From Bacillota bacterium (GTDB lineage: Bacteria; Bacillota; Clostridia; Lachnospirales; Lachnospiraceae), in the NCBI GenBank assembly GCA_029226935.1, contig JAQXYZ010000072.1:124001-188000 (forward strand): a DNA stretch of 64,000 nucleotides. Reading direction: 5' to 3'. The first letter of the stretch is position 1. The number at the start of each line of letters is the position of its first letter. The translations under genes and the position numbers were made by a program. The notes below the pieces were generated by a model that did not search any database, had not been told where the DNA came from, and saw nothing but the letters and a program-made list of their open reading frames with translations. Positions 9,758 through 18,347 of this stretch are shown one piece after another.

Positions 9758-10669
9758 ATGCTTCGGGTAAGACAACAGATTGGATGTAGTGATGAACTTA
9801 CTATTTCCTGCGGAAAAAAGGGAGTGACAATTGCCATACTAGACACAGGGATTGCAGTTCATCCTGATTTTGATGATAGAATTATTGCTTTTAAAGATTT
9901 TGTGAACAAAAAAAGTGGGATGTATGATGACAGTGGACACGGAACACATGTGGCAGGCTGTCTGTGTGGAAGCGGACTGATTTCGTTGGGAAGATACCGG
10001 GGAATTGCTCCTTACAGCAAATTAGTGGTGGGAAAGGTGCTGGACAGCAATGGGGATGGACAGATTGAAAACATGATTAGAGGTCTTGAATGGGTTCTGA
10101 AGCGGCAGGAGGAGTATGATATACGCATATTGAATATTTCTATTGGTATGGGAGAAGCACGGGACAAAGAACAGGTGCAAAGATTATTGGAACTGATTAA
10201 TCATGCGTGGAAACGAGGATTGATTGTGGTCTGTGCAGCAGGAAATACAGGACCGGACCCTATGACGATTTCTCTTTTAGGTACAGCAAGAGAGGTTATT
10301 ACGGTAGGATGTCATGAAGGCGGCTTCTTTGGAAAGAAAGAACAGCTATGCGAAAATTATTCCGGGCGGGGTCCAAGCCCTTATGCAATGAAAAAGCCGG
10401 ATGTAGTTGCCCCCGGAACTGACATTATATCCTGCAATGCGAGATTTGAGAAGATAGGCAGATACTACAGAAAAGCGTATATTGTGAAAAGTGGTACTTC
10501 CATGTCAACACCGATTGTATCAGGTGGATTGGCACTTCTTTTACAGAAATATCCTTCACTTACAAATGAGCAGGCAAAACAGAGACTTCTATATACTTCC
10601 AGAGATTTGAATGAACCATGGAGCAAACAGGGGTGGGGAATGATACAGATTGACAGACTGTTAAAATAA
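9758..10669 (+). CDS. S8 family subtilisin-like serine peptidase without signal peptide
   Basis: Catalytic motifs VTIAILDTGIAVHPDF (Asp), DDSGHGTHVAG (His), GTSMSTPIVSG (Ser). Confidence 0.93.
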   Translation: MLRVRQQIGCSDELTISCGKKGVTIAILDTGIAVHPDFDDRIIAFKDFVNKKSGMYDDSGHGTHVAGCLCGSGLISLGRYRGIAPYSKLVVGKVLDSNGDGQIENMIRGLEWVLKRQEEYDIRILNISIGMGEARDKEQVQRLLELINHAWKRGLIVVCAAGNTGPDPMTISLLGTAREVITVGCHEGGFFGKKEQLCENYSGRGPSPYAMKKPDVVAPGTDIISCNARFEKIGRYYRKAYIVKSGTSMSTPIVSGGLALLLQKYPSLTNEQAKQRLLYTSRDLNEPWSKQGWGMIQIDRLLK

Positions 10670-10673
10670 GTCA

Positions 10674-10702
10674 TTGACAGAAGATGTGCTATTGTATACA
10701 AT
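10674..10702 (+). promoter_or_regulatory. Consensus-like sigma-A promoter with 12-bp palindrome over the -10
   Basis: TTGACA (10674-10679), 17-bp spacer, TACAAT (10697-10702); palindrome ATTGTATACAAT at 10691-10702. Confidence 0.8.
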
Positions 10703-10745
10703 TATACATGACGCTTTAAGTAAGAGAACGAGGGAGGAGATAGCA

Positions 10746-12158
10746 ATGGCTGGAGAAAATGATCTTTTTTTAGACAGACCGGTGTCGTTGAATTCGAAAA
10801 ATAACCTGTTGGAAATAGAAGAGCATATGTATATATTGGATGATGTTGAAAAGCCCAATGTATTCAGAAATATGTTTCCCTATTCAGAGGTGCCGAAAAT
10901 TCCTTTTAATGATAGAATCGTACCCCATAATATGCCTAAGGATATTTGGATTACAGATACAACCTTTCGTGACGGACAGCAGTCCAGAGCACCCTATACC
11001 ACAGAGCAGATAGTAAGGATTTACGATTATTTGCATCGTCTTGGCGGTCCTAACGGCATGATCCGCGCAAGTGAATTTTTCCTTTACAGTAAGAAGGACA
11101 GGGATGCTGTATATAAATGTATGGAAAGAGGATACAAGTTCCCGGAGGTTACCAGTTGGATTCGCGCCAGCAAGGAAGATTTCAAATTGGTTAAGGAAAT
11201 AGGAATGCCGGAAACAGGTATTTTGGTAAGCTGTTCAGATTATCATATCTTTTTAAAATTGAAAATGACCAGAAAACAGGCGATGGAGCATTATTTAAGT
11301 GTGGTAAGGGACTGTCTGGAGGAGGGCATCAGCGTAAGATGTCATTTGGAGGATATTACCAGAGCTGATATTTATGGTTATGTGGTTCCTTTCTGTCTGG
11401 AATTAATGAAATTAATGGAGGAATATAAGATACCGATTAAGGTGCGCGCCTGTGATACCATGGGATATGGGGTGAATTATCCCGGTGCGGTTATTCCCAG
11501 AAGCGTTCAGGGTATTATTTATGCATTGCATACTCATGCAGGGGTACCTCATGAATTGATTGAATGGCATGGGCATAATGATTTTTATAAAGCAGTGGTC
11601 AATTCGACTACCGCATGGCTGTATGGCTGTTCCGGTGTCAATACCTCGTTGTTTGGTATTGGGGAGAGAACAGGGAATACTCCCTTAGAAGCGATGGTGT
11701 TTGAATACGCCCAGCTAAAGGGAGATTTAAACGGTATGGATACTACCGTAATTACCGAGCTGGCTGAATATTATGAGAGGGAAATCGGATATCATATCCC
11801 GGAGAGAACACCTTTTGTAGGAAAGAATTTTAATGTGACAAGAGCCGGTGTCCATGCAGATGGTCTTCTGAAGAACGAAGAAATCTACAATATTTTTGAT
11901 ACGGATAAATTTTTGAACAGACCAGTTCTCTGTGCTGTTTCCAATACATCCGGGCTGGCGGGAATCGCTCACTGGATCAACACTTACTTTAAGTTAAAGG
12001 ACGAAAAGCAGCTTGGCAAGAACAGCCCATTGGTTGCTGAAGTGAAGAAGTGGGTGGACAAGCAATATGAAGATGGCAGAGTAACGGTTATTACAGACAA
12101 AGAGCTGATTGAGCAGATTACATATGCCTGCAAAAAGCTTGATATGACCATTGGCTGA
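10746..12158 (+). CDS. DRE-TIM superfamily (homocitrate/isopropylmalate synthase-like) enzyme, probable Re-citrate synthase
   Basis: WITDTTFRDGQQSRAPYTTEQI, HLEDITRADIYGYV, EWHGHNDFYKAVVNS, RAGVHADGLLKNEEIYNIFD; start 10746 placed by GGGAGGAG RBS (10674 TTG start lies in the promoter); downstream icd. Confidence 0.75.
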   Translation: MAGENDLFLDRPVSLNSKNNLLEIEEHMYILDDVEKPNVFRNMFPYSEVPKIPFNDRIVPHNMPKDIWITDTTFRDGQQSRAPYTTEQIVRIYDYLHRLGGPNGMIRASEFFLYSKKDRDAVYKCMERGYKFPEVTSWIRASKEDFKLVKEIGMPETGILVSCSDYHIFLKLKMTRKQAMEHYLSVVRDCLEEGISVRCHLEDITRADIYGYVVPFCLELMKLMEEYKIPIKVRACDTMGYGVNYPGAVIPRSVQGIIYALHTHAGVPHELIEWHGHNDFYKAVVNSTTAWLYGCSGVNTSLFGIGERTGNTPLEAMVFEYAQLKGDLNGMDTTVITELAEYYEREIGYHIPERTPFVGKNFNVTRAGVHADGLLKNEEIYNIFDTDKFLNRPVLCAVSNTSGLAGIAHWINTYFKLKDEKQLGKNSPLVAEVKKWVDKQYEDGRVTVITDKELIEQITYACKKLDMTIG

Positions 12159-12189
12159 AAATGGTAAAAGAAAGGAAAACGTATTTGCG

Positions 12190-12876
12190 ATGAGTAAGTA
12201 TGATGTAAAGCAGGAAGTAACTGATAAGTATTCTCTGCGGGGCAGGGTGTTCCATAAGCTCAGAGAGGACATCCTAAATGGAAAATATAAGGAGCATGAG
12301 GAATTAAAGGAGGTTGCCATAGGAGAGGAGCTTGGGGTCAGTCGTACTCCGGTAAGAGAGGCTTTCCGGCAGTTGGAATTGGAAGGACTTATTCAGATTG
12401 TGCCTAACAAGGGCGCCTATGTAACCGGAATTACTGCCAAGGATGTAAAGGACATTTACATGATACGTTCTTCTCTGGAAGGAATGTGTGCCCGTCTGGC
12501 AACAGAAAATATTACAAAAGAGCAGATGGAGGAATTGGAGGAAAATGTTTATCTTGCCAGCTTTCATGCTTCCAAGGGGCACATGGAGCAGATGGCAGAG
12601 TTAGATAACAGATTTCATCATATTCTATATGAAGCCTGTGATTCCAAGATGCTGGAAAACCTGTTGCAGGACTTTCATCAGTATGTAATCCGTATTAGGA
12701 AAAAGACTCTATCTACAAAGGAAAGAGGAATTGCTTCCAATGAAGAGCACCGCATGATTATGGAGGCAATCAAAGCGGGAAAGCCGGAGGAAGCAGAGCG
12801 TTTGGCAACCCAGCACATGAACAATGCCTATGATAATATGGTAAAAAATGGATTATATGATATATTTGAATCATAA
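12190..12876 (+). CDS. GntR family (FCD-type) transcriptional regulator
   Basis: N-terminal wHTH REDILNGKYKEHEELKEVAIGEELGVSRTPVREAFRQLELEGLIQIVPNKGAYV plus C-terminal helical FCD-like domain (DNRFHHILYEAC). Confidence 0.9.
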   Translation: MSKYDVKQEVTDKYSLRGRVFHKLREDILNGKYKEHEELKEVAIGEELGVSRTPVREAFRQLELEGLIQIVPNKGAYVTGITAKDVKDIYMIRSSLEGMCARLATENITKEQMEELEENVYLASFHASKGHMEQMAELDNRFHHILYEACDSKMLENLLQDFHQYVIRIRKKTLSTKERGIASNEEHRMIMEAIKAGKPEEAERLATQHMNNAYDNMVKNGLYDIFES

Positions 12877-12900
12877 AAAATGAAAAGGATGGAGTAGGAC

Positions 12901-14106
12901 ATGGAAAAAATTAAGATGACAACCCCACTTGTGGAGATGGATGGAGACGAGATGACCAGAATTCTCTGGCAGATGATCAAGGACGAGCTGTTGCTGCCTT
13001 ACATTGATTTGAAGACGGAATACTATGATTTGGGACTGGAACATAGAAATGAGACCAACGATCAGGTAACCGTAGACAGTGCGGAGGCAACTAAGAAATA
13101 TGGAGTGGCAGTAAAATGTGCCACCATTACACCCAATGCTGCCAGAATGATAGAATATAACTTAAAGGAGATGTGGAAGAGTCCAAACGGCACCATCAGA
13201 GCAATCCTGGATGGAACTGTATTCAGAGCACCCATTCTTGTAAAGGGAATCGTTCCCTATGTAAAGAACTGGACTAAGCCCATTACCATTGCACGTCATG
13301 CTTATGGGGATGTTTATAAGAATACAGAAATCAAGGTTCCCGGCAAGGGAAAGGCAGAGCTGGTATTTACCGCAGAGGATGGAACAGAAACCAGAGAACT
13401 GATCCACAATTTTGACGGTGCAGGTATTATTCAGGGCATACATAACACAGAAAAATCCATTTCAAGCTTTGCAAGGGCATGTTTTGGCTATGCCATTGAT
13501 ACGAAACAGGATTTATGGTTTGCTACCAAGGATACCATTTCTAAGAAGTACGACCACACTTTTAAGGATATCTTTCAGGAAATTTATGATGCGGAGTACA
13601 AGGATAAATTTGAGGAGCTTGGCATTGAATACTTCTACACTTTGATTGATGATGCAGTTGCACGTGTCATTCGTTCAGAGGGCGGATTTATCTGGGCATG
13701 TAAAAATTATGACGGTGATGTTATGTCAGACATGGTGGCAACTGCCTACGGAGATTTATCCATGATGACTTCCGTGCTGGTTTCTCCAAGCGGCGTTTAT
13801 GAATATGAAGCAGCCCACGGAACCGTACAGCGCCACTATTACAAGCATTTGAAGGGGGAGGAGACCTCTACTAACTCTATAGCCACCATCTTTGCGTGGA
13901 CAGGTGCTCTTCGCAAGCGTGGGGAGCTGGATGGTATTACAGAACTGGTTGACTTTGCAGATAAGCTGGAAAGAGCCTGCATTAAGACTGTAGAGGATGG
14001 CAAGATGACCAAGAGCCTTTCTCTGATTTCTACTTGTGAGAATCCTGTAATCCTGAACAGTCTTGATTTTATTAAGGCAATCAGGGAAACCTTTGATACA
14101 ATCTAA
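12901..14106 (+). CDS. icd: NADP-dependent isocitrate dehydrogenase
   Basis: [92 protein letters not shown]. Confidence 0.95.
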   Translation: MEKIKMTTPLVEMDGDEMTRILWQMIKDELLLPYIDLKTEYYDLGLEHRNETNDQVTVDSAEATKKYGVAVKCATITPNAARMIEYNLKEMWKSPNGTIRAILDGTVFRAPILVKGIVPYVKNWTKPITIARHAYGDVYKNTEIKVPGKGKAELVFTAEDGTETRELIHNFDGAGIIQGIHNTEKSISSFARACFGYAIDTKQDLWFATKDTISKKYDHTFKDIFQEIYDAEYKDKFEELGIEYFYTLIDDAVARVIRSEGGFIWACKNYDGDVMSDMVATAYGDLSMMTSVLVSPSGVYEYEAAHGTVQRHYYKHLKGEETSTNSIATIFAWTGALRKRGELDGITELVDFADKLERACIKTVEDGKMTKSLSLISTCENPVILNSLDFIKAIRETFDTI

Positions 14107-14139
14107 AAAAATGACACCTCTTTAAAAAGGAACCTACTG

Positions 14140-14208
14140 ATAATCCTTCTGTAAGTTGGTATGCTTTTCTTATAAAATAGCTGCCAATTTCAGAAGGATT
14201 ATTTTTTG
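14140..14208 (+). terminator. Long imperfect hairpin terminator after icd
   Basis: ATAATCCTTCTG / CAGAAGGATTAT with inner AAGTTGG / CCAATTT stem, followed by TTTTT. Confidence 0.7.
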
Positions 14209-14259
14209 GCTGTAGGGTTATGTAAGTCGTACCCAATTTGGTATGTGGGAGGGAACAAA

Positions 14260-16431
14260 ATGACAAAGGAAAAAGAAAAGAAAGCAAAAAAACTAAAATT
14301 ACCGAAGCCTAAAAAGAAAGTTTCAGAAAACGAAAATAAGGAACATCAATTTAAGTTTAAAAAGTTTAAGCAAAAAGATAAAAAAGCTGGAAATGAATGG
14401 ATGAATGGCATCAGCATTCGCGCACAGCTTTATTTTGGATTCTTATTGCCGGTAGTTTTTATTGTAATTGTAGGACTCGTCTCTTATAAATATGCGTCCA
14501 TCGGTCTTGTAGAAAACTATGAAGAATCAGCAAAGAGCGCAGTCGAAATGACCGTCAGCTGCCTGGATCAGGGGTTTGCATCTGCGCAGATGATTGTGAT
14601 GGAACTTTCCAATGATACCACGGTAACAGGGTATTCTCTTGGGGGATATGACAACAATACATCACAGAAAAATCAGGCAAAAACCAATCTTAAGAATACA
14701 ATACTAGTCAAACAGGGATTAAATGATGTGGTACAGGAAATTCATATATTGCCGATGGCTGATGAATCCTTTCTGACGACTAAGACCATAAGCGGTACAA
14801 GTGAAATGGATAGTTTTATTGAGGATATGGTTGCTGCGGGCGAGGACCAGTATTTTTCAAACAATTATCCTCATTGGGGAAGTGAGCATGCCTATATGGA
14901 CAGCCAGATTGGTACGAGTACGGATGACTACATTTTATATTGTAGCCGCAAGTTTAATTCGGGAAGCAGATATGGAGCTGTGTTTGTAGATATAAAGAGC
15001 GAATATGTGATAGGTCTTTTAGATGAACTTGATTTTGGAGAGGAAAGTCAGATGACCTTTACTACAGCAGATGGCAGATCCATTGGTAAGAATAATGTGA
15101 TAGATGTAAGGACACTTGATATCTTTACCAAGGCAGGAGAGAGCGAAGATAGTTTTGTTTCCGGATACACCAAATGCGAGGGAGTTAACTATTTCTATAT
15201 GATTTCAAAAAGCAGTCAGACGGGAGCGACACTGACTGTTCTTGTGCCGAAATCATATATTACCCAGAAATCTGACAGCATTCGTCTTATCACAATTTTA
15301 ATGGTAGTATTCGCTACCTTTATAGCAATTGTCATCAGTACGGTGATTGTCAGGATAATGGCAGTTAACATCAAAAAGAGCATTTCCAGTCTTGACGAGG
15401 TTGCACAGGGAAATCTGGTGCTGAAAGAAGGTAAAATTGCCCACAACGAATTCGGAAGACTGCGTAAGGCTATCATGGAAACCGCAGGAAAAATCCGAGG
15501 ACTGGTATTCTCGGTAAAAGGAATGATGGAAAAGGTATCCTTCTCGGCGGATAAAGTAAGCCATTCCAGCGTAGAAATGGACAATATGGTATCTGAGATG
15601 AGTGAGGACATTCAGGAGATTGGGCGGAATATTGAAAAGGAAAACAATGCAGTGAATGCCTGCCATAATCAGATGGAAGAGCTTTCCAAGAAGATTAAGA
15701 AAGCCGGGGGCGGTATTTCTGAAACAATGGAGGGAATTGAAGCAACTAAACACTCTATTGATAAGGGCATGGAAGCTATGGAAGCCATGACCGGACAGTC
15801 GGAGCGTACTACAGCAGTAACGGAGGAAGTGAGAAACGAAGTAATCAAGCTTGGTGGACGGTTAGAGGAAATCATTGACTTTGTTGACAGCATAGCAAAC
15901 ATTGCTGATCAGACCAACCTGCTTTCTTTAAATGCTTCGATTGAGGCGGCACGTGCAGGAGAATTTGGACGGGGCTTTTCAGTGGTTGCAGAAGAAATCA
16001 GAAAGTTAGCAGACAGCTCGTCCAAAACTGCTCAGGATATTCAGAAGGAGATAGGTGAGGTAACGGCATCTGCTGAAAGTGCAGTAAATAAGGTGAAAGA
16101 AGCACAGGATATTGTCAATCTGCAGAATAAACAGGTAAAAGATACAGTGGCTGTATTTGAACAGATGAATGAATTCATGAAGAAGTTCATTGTAAATATG
16201 GAAATGATTTCTGCGGATATGGAAAATATGAATAATGACAGAAAGATAGCGCTTTCTTCTATTCGTGAAATTAATGATATTTCTCAGAACAATATAGATT
16301 TTATTACTAATATCAGTGCATCCATTGAACAGCAGATGGCATTTGCAAATCAGCTTAGTGAGGAGGCGATCGTATTACAGCGGAACATGGAAGAACTGGA
16401 AAGCGCTGTCACAACCTTCAAAGTAGAATAA
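14260..16431 (+). CDS. Methyl-accepting chemotaxis protein
   Basis: TM1, extracellular sensor, TM2, HAMP-like region; signalling hairpin [59 protein letters not shown] before 14260. Confidence 0.93.
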   Translation: MTKEKEKKAKKLKLPKPKKKVSENENKEHQFKFKKFKQKDKKAGNEWMNGISIRAQLYFGFLLPVVFIVIVGLVSYKYASIGLVENYEESAKSAVEMTVSCLDQGFASAQMIVMELSNDTTVTGYSLGGYDNNTSQKNQAKTNLKNTILVKQGLNDVVQEIHILPMADESFLTTKTISGTSEMDSFIEDMVAAGEDQYFSNNYPHWGSEHAYMDSQIGTSTDDYILYCSRKFNSGSRYGAVFVDIKSEYVIGLLDELDFGEESQMTFTTADGRSIGKNNVIDVRTLDIFTKAGESEDSFVSGYTKCEGVNYFYMISKSSQTGATLTVLVPKSYITQKSDSIRLITILMVVFATFIAIVISTVIVRIMAVNIKKSISSLDEVAQGNLVLKEGKIAHNEFGRLRKAIMETAGKIRGLVFSVKGMMEKVSFSADKVSHSSVEMDNMVSEMSEDIQEIGRNIEKENNAVNACHNQMEELSKKIKKAGGGISETMEGIEATKHSIDKGMEAMEAMTGQSERTTAVTEEVRNEVIKLGGRLEEIIDFVDSIANIADQTNLLSLNASIEAARAGEFGRGFSVVAEEIRKLADSSSKTAQDIQKEIGEVTASAESAVNKVKEAQDIVNLQNKQVKDTVAVFEQMNEFMKKFIVNMEMISADMENMNNDRKIALSSIREINDISQNNIDFITNISASIEQQMAFANQLSEEAIVLQRNMEELESAVTTFKVE

Positions 16432-16451
16432 TTTTAATTTTATTATGTCTG

Positions 16452-18248
16452 ATGGCAGTAAACGTTACTGGATGTGAAAGTAAGAAAGCGCAGGAGGATT
16501 ATAGAACGGAAAATTATCATTATAAGGAACTTGGGGATAAAATTTATGTGTTTTCTCCTGACGATGAAGTAGAAAAGGTACAGGCGATATTGGATGAGCT
16601 GTGGCAGAAGCAGGAAACCAATCAGTTTGGAGAGGAAAGATATTGTGTATATTTTCTTCCGGGAGAATACGATTCTTCCCTATCTATAAAGGTGGGTTAC
16701 TATATGCAGGTGGCAGGGCTTGGCTATCTGCCGGATGACACATCCATTCCGGAATTAAACTGTGATGCAAGATGGCTTGGCGATGACAGTAATCATAATG
16801 CAACCTGCAATTTCTGGAGGGGCGTGGAAAATTTAAAAATAGGTTCTAATACCGTATGGGCAGTTTCGCAGGCAACCTTCATGCGTAGAGTACATATTGA
16901 AGGTGCTTTACATCTTCATGACGATTATGGATGGGCAAGCGGCGGATTCCTTTCAGATTCCGTTGTGGATCTGGCAACAGATTCGGGAAGCCAGCAGCAA
17001 TGGCTGTCCAGAAACTGTGACTGGAAAGCATGGATTGGAGATAACTGGAATATGGTTTTTGCCGGGATTGAACCAGGAAAGGCACCGGTAGGAACCTGGC
17101 CGGCCAAGCAGTTTACAACGGTAGATGAAGTAGAGGAAATTCGTGAAAAGCCGTTTATGGTATTTGATGAGAAGGAAGGACTTGGTGTATTTATTCCGAA
17201 TTTCAGGACTCAGGCAGTGGGAGTGTCATGGCAAAAAAATGGGGAGAATTTAGATAAAGAGCAGTTGGATGGGAAGTTTATTCCTCTTTCTGAGTTTTAT
17301 GTTGCAATGCCGGAAAAAGACACTTCTCAAACCCTGAATGATGAACTGAAAAAAGGAAAAAACCTGTTTTTTACACCGGGAATTTATGAATTGGATCAGG
17401 AGCTTTTGGTTGAAAATGAAGGAACCATTATTCTGGGAACAGGACTTGCAACACTTCGCCCTATTTCAGGAAATGCCTGTATACATGTAACAGCGTCAGA
17501 TGACATTGTTTTATCGGGAATTTTATTTGATGCGGGAACAACAGAAGCGGCTGTGTTGCTTCAAGTTGGAGAACAGGCTGATGCCACTGAGCAGAAACCA
17601 GAAAAGCAGAAGAATACAAATGCAGATATGGAAAGGTCTGCAACGGTTTTGTCGGATTTGTTTTTTCGGGTCGGAGGTGCAATTGAAGAAGCTCCGGCAT
17701 CAGTGGATACCTGCATAGAGATCAACAGTTCCCATGTAATAGGTGACAATTTCTGGGTATGGCGTGCCGATCATGGAGCACAGGTAGGTTGGGACTTGAA
17801 TACTGCCAGAAACGGTCTGGTAGTAAACGGAGATGATGTGACCATATATGCGCTGATGGTGGAGCACTTCCAAGAATACCAGACTATCTGGAGAGGCAAT
17901 GAAGGTAAGGTAATCATGTATCAAAGTGAGATTCCCTATGACGTACCGAATCAGGATGAATTTAAGAGCCATGAGGGTGCTGTGAATGGTTATGCTTCCT
18001 ATTGTGTAGAGGATGAAGTGGAGACACATGAGGCGTGGGGGATTGGAATTTATTCCTACAATAGGGATGCTGTAGTAGAGATTTTTTCAGCTATGGAGGT
18101 GCCGAAAAAGCCCGGGGTGAAAATTCACAATGTATGCGCCATCATGATTACCGGAAATCCGGGAATTACCCATGTGGTTAATGATGAAGGAAAACCCTGT
18201 TATCGGGCAGGTACCCGCCAGATTATTACCGAATATATAAAAAAATAA
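16452..18248 (+). CDS. Predicted lipoprotein with duplicated right-handed parallel beta-helix (pectate-lyase/GH55-like fold candidate)
   Basis: Asp/Asn-rich beta-helix segments (YCVYFLPGEYDSSLSIKVGYYMQVAGLG; LFFTPGIYELDQELLVENEGTIILGTGLATLRPI); lipobox VTGC; in-frame signal-peptide codons extend upstream of the annotated ATG. Confidence 0.65.
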   Translation: MAVNVTGCESKKAQEDYRTENYHYKELGDKIYVFSPDDEVEKVQAILDELWQKQETNQFGEERYCVYFLPGEYDSSLSIKVGYYMQVAGLGYLPDDTSIPELNCDARWLGDDSNHNATCNFWRGVENLKIGSNTVWAVSQATFMRRVHIEGALHLHDDYGWASGGFLSDSVVDLATDSGSQQQWLSRNCDWKAWIGDNWNMVFAGIEPGKAPVGTWPAKQFTTVDEVEEIREKPFMVFDEKEGLGVFIPNFRTQAVGVSWQKNGENLDKEQLDGKFIPLSEFYVAMPEKDTSQTLNDELKKGKNLFFTPGIYELDQELLVENEGTIILGTGLATLRPISGNACIHVTASDDIVLSGILFDAGTTEAAVLLQVGEQADATEQKPEKQKNTNADMERSATVLSDLFFRVGGAIEEAPASVDTCIEINSSHVIGDNFWVWRADHGAQVGWDLNTARNGLVVNGDDVTIYALMVEHFQEYQTIWRGNEGKVIMYQSEIPYDVPNQDEFKSHEGAVNGYASYCVEDEVETHEAWGIGIYSYNRDAVVEIFSAMEVPKKPGVKIHNVCAIMITGNPGITHVVNDEGKPCYRAGTRQIITEYIKK

Positions 18249-18258
18249 CACCATATTA

Positions 18259-18296
18259 AAAAAAGGTTCATTTCAAGAGAAATGGACCTTTTTTAT
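18259..18296 (+). terminator. Intrinsic terminator
   Basis: AAAAAAGGTTCATTT / AAATGGACCTTTTTT hairpin with terminal T tract. Confidence 0.8.
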
Positions 18297-18347
18297 AATG
18301 GTATTAGGATGAATAAAATCTGCAAAGTGTAGGAAAAGGAGAGGACT

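Noticed and set aside
10674-10745. N-terminal extension of the citrate synthase-like ORF from 10674
   Set aside because: Begins with TTG that is part of the -35 TTGACA box; RBS supports start at 10746.
16405-16431. Programmed -1 frameshift fusing MCP to the beta-helix lipoprotein as the sole explanation
   Set aside because: Frame relationship is -1, but TTCAAAG is not a canonical X XXY YYZ slippery heptamer; kept only as one alternative in the signal-peptide finding.
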